In this document: positions 8,042 through 16,423 of the stretch, piece after piece
How positions within the stretch are numbered: the first letter of the stretch is position 1
Layout: every line of letters starts with the position of its first letter
Assembly (NCBI GenBank): GCA_903813345.2
Contig: CAIIXF020000389.1
Coordinates: 1-17,000, forward strand
Direction: 5' to 3'
DNA: 17,000 nt
DNA from: Owenia fusiformis
Taxonomy: Eukaryota; Annelida; Polychaeta; Sabellida; Oweniidae
Program-made: the position numbers and the translations under genes
Notes under the pieces: generated by a model
What the model saw: only the letters and a program-made list of their open reading frames with translations
Database searches by the model: none
Told to the model about the DNA's origin: nothing

Positions 8042-8960
8042 CGTTCACACCAACGGCGCTTTGATGGCGCTTTGATCGAAGCGGCTTGTAAAGCGGCACC
8101 AACGCGTAACAAAGCTTGATTAAAGCGTCGGGGTTGTAATAGGTCTTAGGAAAGCTCGGAGTAAAGCGGGATATTCGGCAAGAGCGCCAAACATTTTTTG
8201 TTTACTTTTCCAAAAAGATCACGATCTCCTAAGTAATGTTACGCTCTGATAAGCTCTGATACGCTCTGATTTCCCGACTTGTTACGGATCCTCACGCTCG
8301 AGAAGACGATGGCAGAACAAGATCCAGAATTTCCAGATGGACCAGATCATGACCTATCTGAAGAAGAAATGATGTTTGTCGCACGGCGTGAAAGAGCGTG
8401 AGAAAGCTTGTCAAGCGTAACAAAGCTTAACAAAACGTTTCAATCCTTGATTAAAGCGTCTCAATTCGTTAAAAAGCTTGAGAGTCCTTCATGAAAGCGT
8501 AACAAAGAGTGTCGGATATTGATGAAAGCGTCTGACCTCGTGTCAGATCTTCATGCCAGATCGTAGCAAAGCTTGAGACATCTAAACGAAGCGTGTCAAG
8601 TGGTAACAGACCGTGAAGAGACTGGAGTCCCCGCTTTGAACCAAGCTCTGTTTAGCTTTCCTACGCTTTGGGTCAAGCTTTGCTGAGCTTTGTTACGGTT
8701 TGTTAAGCTTTGATACGCTCTCGGGGCTTTAATCAATTCGTAAAGGAGCGCCCAAATTTTTTAAACAGTTTACAAATTTTTGGCGCTCTTGCCGAACATC
8801 CCGCTTTACTTCGAGCTTTTCTACGCCCTATTACGACCCCGACGCTTTAATCAAGCTTTGTTACGCTTTGGTGCCGCTTTACAAGTCCCTTTAAAGCGCC
8901 ATGCTTTGGTGCCGCTTTGCTCGCCGATTTAAAGCGTGGCATTCGCCGTTGGTGTGAACG
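8042..8960. mobile_element. 919-bp inverted-repeat transposon-like element built of AAAGC/GCTTT words
   Basis: The ends are perfect inverted repeats, CGTTCACACCAACGGCG at both termini. Further in, a long nearly identical arm pair includes AAAGCTTGATTAAAGCGTCG, AGTAAAGCGGGAT and TTCGGCAAGAGCGCCAAA (left near 8100-8200, right near 8775-8870). The left half of the core is full of AAAGCGT/AACAAAGC words and the right half of their complements, so the whole element is quasi-palindromic. Arm similarity is high, suggesting relatively recent movement or ongoing correction. No transposase is present. The target duplication is ambiguous: CTA-like bases flank both sides but do not align cleanly. Its right end lies 2 bases from the next element. 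Confidence 0.75.
8309..8401 (+). CDS. 30-codon ORF inside the inverted-repeat element (possible remnant)
   Basis: ATG at 8309 to TGA at 8401. The product is acidic at first (MAEQDPEFPDGPDHD) and ends LSEEEMMFVARRERA. It sits in a patch free of the AAAGC words that fill the rest of the element, and its codons look protein-like. It could be the relic of an N-terminal transposase or accessory exon, or a captured host fragment. The EEEMMFVARRER end vaguely recalls N-termini of PIF/Harbinger-type proteins, but this is too short to assign. It may equally be chance. Confidence 0.25.
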   Translation: MAEQDPEFPDGPDHDLSEEEMMFVARRERA

Positions 8961-8989
8961 ACTAATGCCTTGGTCACATAGGCTCCGAT

Positions 8990-9240
8990 TTTCACTGCGG
9001 CGCCCGGCCGATGAGTATTTTGTTCAAAATCGGCCGGCGAGCCCGGGCATCGTACGGGCGCCGGGCGATGATCGCCACTCATCGGCCGATTTTTAGACAT
9101 CGTACGGGCGCCGGCAGAGTTTTATCGCGGAGATAAAAGTTGCCGATGTCTTGGCGATTTTTTATCAACCAAACTCATCGGTACCTACCCGGCCGTGTCC
9201 CGTCCGGGCATCGTACGATTATCTTACGGCGCCTGGTGGC
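8990..9240 (+). repeat. Left subterminal motif cluster (CATCGTACGGGCGCC)
   Basis: At least three copies of CATCGTACG followed by GGCGCC or a degraded form occur near 9049, 9098 and 9210, interspersed with ATCGGCCGAT and GCGCCCGGCCGATGAG. The GC content far exceeds the flanks. Clustered subterminal motifs of this type commonly bind transposases; this role is inferred. A 69-codon minus-strand open frame here (8891-9100) is a by-product of the GC content. Confidence 0.6.
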
Positions 9241-9757
9241 ATCGCACGGTCATCTTGGGATTTTGCGTGCTGATTTGTTGATAAATCTTAATAATGATTA
9301 CTTATAAAGTGATATAAAGGTTTTAGAAATAATGAGGTAAGGAATTATAATTACTACACACTGTCAGAGATTTTTTATAAAACATAAATGGAACGATTAG
9401 GCTTACTGTAAAACAATGACACACATTTGAATGGCTGGGTGGGTGGGTGAGTGGATAGGTTGATCTAGTCGTTCTTATATTGACATTAAATAAGTGTGTC
9501 TGTCATACACATTGAATAGAGTGATACATTTTTATGCGTATATTCACTCATGCATATACCATTACAAATCATTTATTTTAAAAATCTTCTGAATGTTTTT
9601 GTGAGTACAGTATTTTCAAGGGTCACAATTTTAATACGAAAGTTCACTGTCTCAATTACAGTTAATATGCCAAAGGCTAAGGATAGAGGGGATAAGGCCA
9701 ATGGACCATATATGAGGAAGGCCTTGGGAAGACAGGTGGAAAAAGACAATAACAATG

Positions 9758-10664
9758 ACGTGTCGCAAAAAGCTCGCGCACGCATTGTTACACATTTTGT
9801 GGCGTAATCAAGAGGATCCTCGCTTTTAACATGATAGAATGTGACGTTTTTGAGAAAAATGTACACACATGAAAATCCTTTCGTCCACCACACTTACCTC
9901 TATATCTCAAAACATTTTAGACGAATAACTCTGATATCATATATATATTGTTAATGGGCTAGGAGCATCATAATACACGAATCAATTGATATTTTAGGTG
10001 AAATAAATATACGTGTTGCTGTGCTTGAAAATAGGCGAATGGCGTAAATTAGCCTTATTTTAATGAATTTTGAAAACCTTTCGTCCTCCACTTTTCCACA
10101 TACAACAGAAAACACATACTTTTGTGAACAAAATCAACTATTTATTAATAAACTAGAGTTTAGGAGCAAAATAATCATGTATGATTTATTAAAAATTGAT
10201 CTCGTATTTTTTGTTTAATGTACACCTGAAAAGTTGAAGGTACCAAAAAATGAGCAAAAAAGGTCGCTGTCAACAGATTCTATTTTTCAGACTCTATGAC
10301 GTCACAATATGGGACGCTTACTAAAATTCATCCTTTGGAAAAAAACTTCCATCTACCTTTATCAAGACGAAAAATAAGTATAATAGTCATATATTGTTTG
10401 AGTTATGAGCGTTTAAAGACGAAAAATAATTCAAAATGTAACGTGTCAACATGGGATATTTGCCAGATGTTTTGGTAAAAAACTCTTTTTTAAAAACGAA
10501 CGCGCAAAAAATGTGAGCGGAGTGTAGTTGATCTAAAATCTTCATCGAAACAGCTTTAAAATGATATATAACTTTAATTAGAATATTATCTTATAATCCG
10601 GGGAATCAAAGTTACATTCACGCGATACCCTTAAAAACAAATGCGCCACCTTTTTGCGACACGT
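9758..10664. mobile_element. 907-bp inverted-repeat insertion with 5-bp target duplication CAATG
   Basis: The left terminus is ACGTGTCGCAAAAAG, continuing CTCGCGCA; the right terminus is its exact 15-base complement, continuing with GTGGCGCA on the minus strand. CAATG directly flanks both ends (9753-9757 and 10665-10669). Removing the element and one CAATG restores an open frame across the junction. That supports these limits over the alternative TGACGTG termini, which would give a stop. It encodes no recognisable transposase and is therefore non-autonomous. The superfamily is not assigned; a 5-bp duplication alone is not diagnostic. Confidence 0.7.
9869..10205 (+). repeat. Diverged direct duplication, about 200-bp period
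   Basis: TGAAAATCCTTTCGTCCACC at 9869 recurs as TGAAAACCTTTCGTCCTCC at 10071. After about 90 bases GGCTAGGAGCATCATAAT is matched by GTTTAGGAGCAAAATAAT, and both copies then run to AATTGAT. It lies within the 9758-10664 insertion and is an internal tandem duplication of it. Confidence 0.55.
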
Positions 10665-11100
10665 CAATGCTAGTGAACTGGTGGATGATGAAGATTTAGA
10701 TGTGTCTGGGGAAGAGGGTTTTCCATTTGAAATAAAAGAAAAAATTGCCAATTTTTTGATGATAGGCCATATTTTTATGACCAAACAAATTTACGAGAAC
10801 AGACAAAAGAAAGATGCAGAAATAGGGAATTTTGCTAATAGAATCGGATGGACAAGTAGACATAATATTTGTTTATATGAAAGATCTAAAAATGAATTAA
10901 GGTTTGATGAAAAGACCACGTGCAGTATGGCAAGTGATTTTAGACGGTCATATCTTTCACCATGAGTACTTTCTGGGCATAAATACAGTGTTTCTATTAA
11001 AACAATATGTTTTCTTTTAATTGAAGTATCCATGATAGTAAAAATATCAATCAAACAACTTGAAAAATTATGAATAGGGATCTCATGTCAGCATTTTTTT

Positions 11101-11678
11101 TCTAAATATTGAAACTTACTCACTTCGAGAGCCGTGTTAGATTTTGAAACTTATGGCTCTCAAACGGAGAAGTGAACAGCTGATCAATAGTGACCTTTGA
11201 AATCGAATTAAGTCGATCCGCGGCTTACTTTTGGTCTCTAACTGTGTCTTAGATCAGTATCATCAATCCGTGTAAGTATTGGAGCGCTGGAGTACTTCTT
11301 TTTCGATCAAGACTTGTAAATTGTTCATCGAGTTAAAGTTTTATAGACCTATTTCCAATATGGCGGTTTGCTAGGTGCGAGATACGCAACGAACGAAATG
11401 AATTTTGAGAATTAGTTAGGTTCGGACAACCTCCGGAGATTTACGGAAATGTCCGAGCAGAAACCGCCATATTGGAATTTGGCAGTAAAACGATTCACTC
11501 GACTAACAATTACAAGTCTTGATCGAAAAAGAAGTACTCCAGTACTACACACTGCTCGCGGATCGACTTAATTCGATTTCAAAGGTCACGATCATTGAGC
11601 TGTCCAAATGCTCCGTGGGAAAGCTATTATATCAAAATCCAAATAGCTTTCGCAGGAAGTAAATTGAACCTATTTAGA
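11101..11678. mobile_element. Foldback element, arms of about 210-240 bp
   Basis: The outer ends pair as TCTAAATA (11101-11108) with its complement (11671-11678). The arms then share AGCTGT, CTCCGT, TCAAAATC and a near-perfect block GTGACCTTTGAAATCGAATT then AAGTCGATCCGCG. They also share GGAGTACTTCTTTTTCGATC then AAGACTTGTAA, and CCAATATGGCGGTTT. The left arm carries about 50 extra bases after GATCCGCGGC (TTACTTTTGGTC...), a deletion or insertion difference. The loop region (about 11370-11460) includes ACGCAACGAACGAAATG. No protein is encoded. The CCAATATGGCGG word is YY1- and SRF-like, but its presence on both arms follows from the palindrome. It is nested in the 8963-12067 element. Confidence 0.75.
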
Positions 11679-11824
11679 GGATCTTCTTTTTCTGATTTTT
11701 ATTGCATGAAAACATTATTATCCTGGAAGTCCTGTCTATCGAAGTATTTCGTTTTCAAATCTTGCATTCATGCCATGTGGAACAGTCAAACTGGGTCATA
11801 CAAGAATTTAGTATAAATCTTGAG

Positions 11825-12062
11825 GCCTGTAGATCGACCGATGTCCTGGCGGGTGCCGTACGGCCATCGGCAGATAGCCTTGCGATACCCGTGCGATGTC
11901 TTTCAGATTCAATTGATTGCGGGCGCCGTACGATGCCTGTACTAATGTGACCATACTCACGATTAGATCAAGACATCGGTGAAAAGTCACCGGCGCCCGG
12001 TCGATTTATAAATCGGCCGATGACTACTCATCGGCCGGCGCCCGGCGGCTATGTGACCCAGG
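11825..12062 (-). repeat. Right subterminal motif cluster
   Basis: Inverted counterparts of the left cluster: GGGCGCCGTACGATG near 11920, GGGTGCCGTACGGCCATCGG near 11850, then CATCGGCCGGCGCCCGG beside the terminus. Spacing differs from the left side, so the clusters are similar in composition rather than exact copies. The short open frames at 11702-11990 on both strands run through it and are not genes. Confidence 0.55.
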
Positions 12063-12267
12063 CATTATACAAGGAACAGATCTACAAACATGTAATGGTG
12101 GATGTTTCTGTTAGAGGCAAAGACTCATATTCTCTCCAAAGATCAAATTAAATGAATACTAATAAAACTGCCAATAAGCCAAGAACACGCTGTACACTTT
12201 CGGTTGTACGACGTGATGAGCATGGGTATATGCAAAGATTTCTAAAGTAGCATAATCCCAGACAGTT

Positions 12268-12535
12268 CTTTGCAACGTTTACATGATTTCAGTGCAACAT
12301 TTTTCAGTGTCTACCCAACCCCAGTGCAATGTTTTGCGATTGCAACATGATTTCACAAAACCATGTTTGCGAGGGTTAACATGATCTCAAGAGAACGTTT
12401 TGGATTGGCTACAGGGTCAACTTTGCAAGGATTTCATGATCACAGTGCAATGTTTTTCAATGTGTAACTGTAAATGACAACATGATTTCCGTTTTGCAAG
12501 GTTTACATGACCTCCGGGCAACATTTTGCAATGAC
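12268..12535. repeat. Degenerate tandem repeat around TTGCAAGGTTTACATGATTTC
   Basis: Variants of TTTGCAA, TTACATGATTTC and CAGTGCAACATTTT recur near 12270, 12345, 12379, 12433, 12479 and 12505. The spacing is irregular and the copies are heavily mutated. It resembles an old minisatellite with internal deletions and has no coding potential. Confidence 0.55.
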
Positions 12536-13142
12536 TATATTCTAGATTCTGGTTTGATGCCTGATGTCCGTTGATAAGAAAGGATAGTGGAGAGGTTAAG
12601 GAAATACGGTTTTTCAAAACGTATACGTAAACGCAAAGTACATTGAATCAACATAGGATTGTATCGCTTTATAAGTCTACTTCAGATACCCGTTCAACTT
12701 CAAAGTTGCGTGTTTAGAACGGGAGATTTTAAATTTCACGTTGCTATCAACGGGAATCATTATACTCATGTCTGTTGAATACTATCTTTGCAATTTTGAT
12801 TTCGATGCAGAGTATAATTCTTTCTGAAGAAGATGATGTATGTTACGCATGATTTAACTCCAATAATCTTACGAAACGAGCTCGTTTAAAATATGTATTA
12901 GAAAACCAGCTATTGAACTTCATCAATGGGATACTATGTAATCATTACAAGCTATGGTGTAGTCTAAACAAACACTAGAGCTGAATAGGGCCGATTGATA
13001 CGTTTAAGTTGCGTTTTGGATTTTATACGGTAGCTTAACCTCTCCAATATATGTTCCCTACCCTTACATTTCAATCAATCAGCATTTAACCACATGAAGA
13101 ATATATCGGGTAATCAAGACATCTTAAAACTTTCACTTTCAA
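12536..13142. other. Probable 3' flank of the minus-strand gene
   Basis: Nothing definite. It should contain the 3' UTR of the gene ending at 13143, but I found no AATAAA on the minus strand here, so a variant signal or a more distant one must be used. An inverted pair AACTTCAAAGTTGCG at 12699-12713 is minor. Confidence 0.4.
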
Positions 13143-14521
13143 TCAAGGCACAGATTCAGTTGTAAAACTAGTATCAGATTCAGATTCAGTTGTAACATCT
13201 TCAGTTACAGATTCAGTTGTAACATCGGTAACAGATTCAGTCGTAATATTTTTAGTAGCAGTTTCAGTTGTTGCATCGTGAGTAGCAGATTCAGTTGTAA
13301 CATCTTCAGTTACAGATTCAGTTGTAACATTGGTAATAGATTCATTTGTAACATCTTTAGTGGCAGTTTCAGTTGTCACAATTTCAGTTGCAGATTCAGT
13401 TGTAACATCAGTAATAGATTCAGTTGTAACATCTTCAGTTACAGATTCAGTTGTAACATCTTCAGTTGAAAAATCTTTTGTAGCAGTTTCAGTTGTCACA
13501 TTTTCAGTTACAGATTCAGTTGTAACATCGGTAATAGATTCAGTTGTAACATCTTTAGTAGCAGTTTCAGTTGTTGCTTCTTCAGTTACAGATTCAGTTG
13601 TTAAATCAGTAACATATTCAGTTGTAAAATCTTCAGTTATAGATTCAGTTGTAACATCAGTAATATATTCAGTTGTAACATCTTTAGTAGCAGTTTCAGT
13701 TGTTGCATCTTCAGTTACAGATTCAGTTGTAAAATCTTTAGTAGCAGTTTCAGTTGTTGCATCGTCAATAGCAGATTCAGTTGTAACATCGGTAATAGAT
13801 TCATTTGTAACATCTTTAGTGGCAGTTTCAGTTGTCACAATTTCAGTTGCAGATTCAGTTGTAACATCAGTAATGGATTCAGTTGTAACATATTTAGTAG
13901 CAGTTTCAGTCGTTGCATCTTCAGTAACAGATTCAGTTCTAACATCAGTAATAGATTCAGTTGTAACATCTTCAGTTACAGATTCACTTGTAACATCAGT
14001 AATAGATTCAGTTGTAACATCTTTAGTAGCAGTTTCCATTGTTGCATCTTCAGTAACAGATTCAGTTGTAACATCAGTAATAGATTCAGTCGTAACATCT
14101 TTAGTAGCAGTTTCAGTTGTCACATCTTCAGTTACATATTCAGTTGTTAAATCAGTAACAGATTCAGATGTAATATCTTCAGTAACAGATTTAGTTGTCA
14201 CATTTTCAGTAAGAGATTTAGTTGTCACACTTTTAGTAACATATTCAGTTGTCACATCGTTAGTAACAGATTCAGTCGTCACATCATCAGTAACAGATTC
14301 AGTCGTCACTTCTTCAGTAACAGATTCAGTAATAGATTCAGTCGTCACATCTTCGGTAACAGATTCAGTTGTCAAATCTTCAGTAAAAGATTCAGTTGTC
14401 ACATCTTCAGTAATAGACTCAGTTGTCACACCTTCCGTAACATATTCAGTTGTCATAGATTCACTTGTAACATCTTCCGTTTCTGATTCAGTTGTCGCAT
14501 CTGCCGTCGAGGTAGGTGCAG
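13143..14521 (-). CDS. Terminal exon of a Thr/Ser/Glu-rich repetitive, mucin-like protein
   Basis: On the minus strand an acceptor TTTGATTTGTTGCAG ends at 14522. Two bases complete a split codon (phase 1), and 458 codons run without a stop to TGA at 13143-13145. The exon opens APTSTADATTESETEDVTSE and then consists almost wholly of 8- and 9-residue units: TTESVTED with A or V, TTETATKD with V, and TTESITDV. Three such units often form a 26-residue (78-bp) higher-order repeat. Unit-length changes are all multiples of three bases, so the frame is kept for 1.38 kb. Dense Thr/Ser suggests O-glycosylation and Glu/Asp a strong negative charge, as in secreted mucins or matrix and biomineral-associated proteins; this is inferred from composition. 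There is no Cys and no membrane segment. Signal peptide and start would be upstream, beyond or within 14522-17000. The complementary plus-strand frame (Val/Ser-rich, 13330-14586) is the shadow. Confidence 0.7.
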
Positions 14522-15279
14522 CTGCAACAAATCAAACTATTTTATCAATTTGTATTATAAAATATCCGAGATTAACTGGAAGGTAAATAGTATACTCGAA
14601 CATAGCATAGCAGTTAAGAACTGAAAAGAGCACGTAAGATATGGCAAGCATTTTTCAAAGGGCTATATCTTTTGTTCGAAAAATAATTTAACCACAAAAA
14701 CAAATGGTTCTGTTAGATCCATGTCTTATCTTCAATAAATGACATTAGGATGATAATCAAGTTGATTGGATTATCTCTTAAGCTGTCCCTAATCCACCCA
14801 TCCTCACCAATTTTCCCGAATACTGACGCAATTTTCAGCCAAAATGCAGGCCTTCTAATAATTTTTAGTGCAAAGTTGTATTGAACTTTTAGACATGATT
14901 TAAACTGTAAAGGGGAAAAGTTAATTATGAACCTACTTTTTTTGTTTTTTTTTTCGGGATTTTTTCCTAACCTTTTCTGATATTATTAGGTGCTTCATAC
15001 TAATATTATACAATAACAAAATAGAGGGCAGCTAAGTGTCACAATAATTTGTTTGTTACACTGTTTCAAACACTCAGATAGTGACTTACTCAGAGTTATG
15101 GATTGGCTTAATCCTGCATTTTACTTTGTATTGTTTGTGTATAAAACAGTTGTGTCATTCACGTAGAGCTATTTATATACTGAATAGTTCTTTGTAATTA
15201 CATGTACCTGGTTTTGACTATTCAACCTAAATTTTTGTTTGGGCAGGCTGAAATGAATAAGTGTGAAAATAAAAGGAAT
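14522..15279. other. Probable intron of the minus-strand mucin-like gene
   Basis: AT-rich, no supported exon. A T-rich run with ten or more T is at 14936-14954. TTTTTCAAAGGGCTATATCT at 14651 is the inverted near-match to 7009-7026. Confidence 0.4.
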
Positions 15280-15281
15280 TA

Positions 15282-15753
15282 CAGGGTGAGACAAAAATGC
15301 TATCCAAAGAAATGTTATAAAATCATTCATTCAGTATGAGTTGAAATCATATTTGGTTAATTTTACCATGTAATATCTTTTTGCGTTTTACCATGTTTCA
15401 TTGGTCCATTTCTTATGGTCACAATTCTATGACCATTCTACGAATTTCAGCCTCGTCCCTTCAGGCAGAACTGCACTGGTCGGATGAGGTTGTAAGTTCA
15501 CGGTCACAGAAATTTTTCTCCAACCTGTTGTAGGGGTTGACATTATATCAGAGATAGCCCGTAGTCATGAGATGAGGCTGGCATTTTGGACCCACGTGGA
15601 CCATGTTTCGTATTATAGCCATAAAATCCCGACCATTTGGGCAGGGCCATTTAAACTAAGTAAAATGAAAGAACTTTAAACAAGGTTTTATTATGCGAAA
15701 TAACACTTTAGCAGATGCGGAATTTGTTTGGGCTACATTTTTGGCTCACTCAG
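15282..15753. mobile_element. 472-bp MITE-like relative of the 3121-6183 element
   Basis: The left end is CAGGGTGAGACAAAAATGC. The complement of the right end is CTGAGTGAGCCAAAAATGT. TA lies outside both ends (15280-15281 and 15754-15755). The arms share GTGAGNCAAAAATG, then blocks such as ATTTCGCATAATAAAACC and GTTCTTTCATTT, which match the left arm of the 3121 element. Both have TGATGGCTAT/TTATGGCTAT and CAAAATGCC at the inner arm end. The centre (about 15440-15600) is unrelated to the larger element and lacks the 15-bp tract. No coding capacity. Confidence 0.65.
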
Positions 15754-15755
15754 TA

Positions 15756-16091
15756 CTAGACTGCACTTTAAAAGTATTCAGGATGTCATATGTTGGGTAA
15801 AAGGCGATGATTTAACCTACTTTTGATAGCAAATTCATTTTAATATGAATGAAATAGTGGCAGGTACTATTTATATTTAATGAGCCATACAATAGTAGGT
15901 TGATCTGGCAGCGAATACTACTTATAATGTGCTTTCAAAGCCCGTTGTCACCTATATAGTTTCTTCATCCTAGGTCAAATCCACTCCAGAATGCCCTCAA
16001 TTACAATGGTGTTATATTAGATGCAGCATTTATTAATCTCTTGAATCACAGCACCCCTAAGCTTAATCATAATTCTGTCCATTGACCTATA
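15756..16091. other. Unannotated stretch
   Basis: No exon, RNA gene or repeat structure could be supported. Confidence 0.4.
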
Positions 16092-16180
16092 GCATAGGCC
16101 TAGGGAAAAGTAGTAGGAAGGCAGCTTATGAGTGCTCTCGATGTTCATAAGCTTACTACTACTTTTACATAGGCCTATGG
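16092..16180. repeat. Short foldback with AGGCCT-ended arms
   Basis: The left arm CATAGGCCTAGGGAAAAGTA then GTAGGAAGGCAGCTTATGA (16093-16131) pairs with the right arm (16145-16180), whose complement has CATAGGCCTATGTAAAAGTA then GTAGTAAGCTTATGA. There are a few mismatches and a 3-base bulge. The loop is about 13 bases. Probably a tiny MITE. Confidence 0.6.
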
Positions 16181-16423
16181 CCTACATATAAGTTTGGGAT
16201 CCCTCATTTAAACCAAAACCTCTATTTCCATTTACAGCCCCTAAAAGCAACAACACCGAACCAAGTGGCAGTCATTGGACCCAGAAGCATTTTTATGTGC
16301 CAACCTATAATGAGAATCCCTTTAGTGAATAACAACCAGGTAGTCGTCTAAGGTATAGCAACATGTTCAGTTTGTAATTTTATAGAAGGTCATTGAATCT
16401 TCTAATCGGTCATCCAGTTATGG

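Larger units (their letters stand above)
9667..10965 (+). pseudogene. ORF of unknown function interrupted by a transposon insertion
   Basis: Two open segments form one frame when the insertion is ignored: ATG 9667 to 9757, and 10670 to TGA at 10963-10965. Together they are 387 bases, 128 residues. The first part is basic (MPKAKDRGDKANGPYMRKAL). The second begins ASELVDDEDLDVSGEEGF, continues FPFEIKEKIANF, and has a Lys/Arg/Asn-rich segment with ENRQKKDAEIGNFANRIGW. A splice-acceptor-like CTGTCTCAATTACAG ends at 9661, six bases before the ATG, so this could be an internal or second exon, and the frame stays open upstream to 9550. The last residues may be intron read-through: AAG/GTTTGA near 10905 could be a donor. 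I recognise no domain. It may be the carrier element's own gene or a captured host exon. Confidence 0.45.
8963..12067. mobile_element. 3.1-kb transposon-like element with GC-rich subterminal repeats and nested insertions
   Basis: The left end reads TAATGCCTTGGTCACATAG. The complement of the right end reads TAATGCCTGGGTCACATAG, an 18/19 inverted match, consistent with a TA duplication at 8963-8964 and 12066-12067. Both ends continue into GC-rich blocks with palindromic ATCGGCCGAT and repeated CATCGTACGGGCGCC motifs, placed in opposite orientation on the two sides. The interior is AT-rich. It holds a broken ORF, a 907-bp insertion at 9758-10664, a GGGT microsatellite near 9435, and a foldback at 11101-11678. 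The class is not identified: no transposase motif was recognised, although the broken ORF could be its remains. Confidence 0.6.

Noticed and set aside
9573-9893. 106-residue minus-strand ORF
   Set aside because: It crosses the insertion boundary at 9758 and is antisense to the better-supported plus-strand split ORF.
10791-11054. 87-residue minus-strand ORF opposite the 3' part of the split ORF
   Set aside because: Shadow frame; the plus strand joins in frame with 9667-9757, whereas this does not.
11595-11990. Short ORFs on both strands
   Set aside because: They run through the foldback edge and the GC-rich subterminal cluster, with no domain or splice support.
13330-14586. Plus-strand 418-residue Val/Ser-rich ORF
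   Set aside because: It is the complement of the Thr/Ser/Glu repeat. The minus strand has an acceptor, a sensible start of exon and a hydrophilic mucin-like product.
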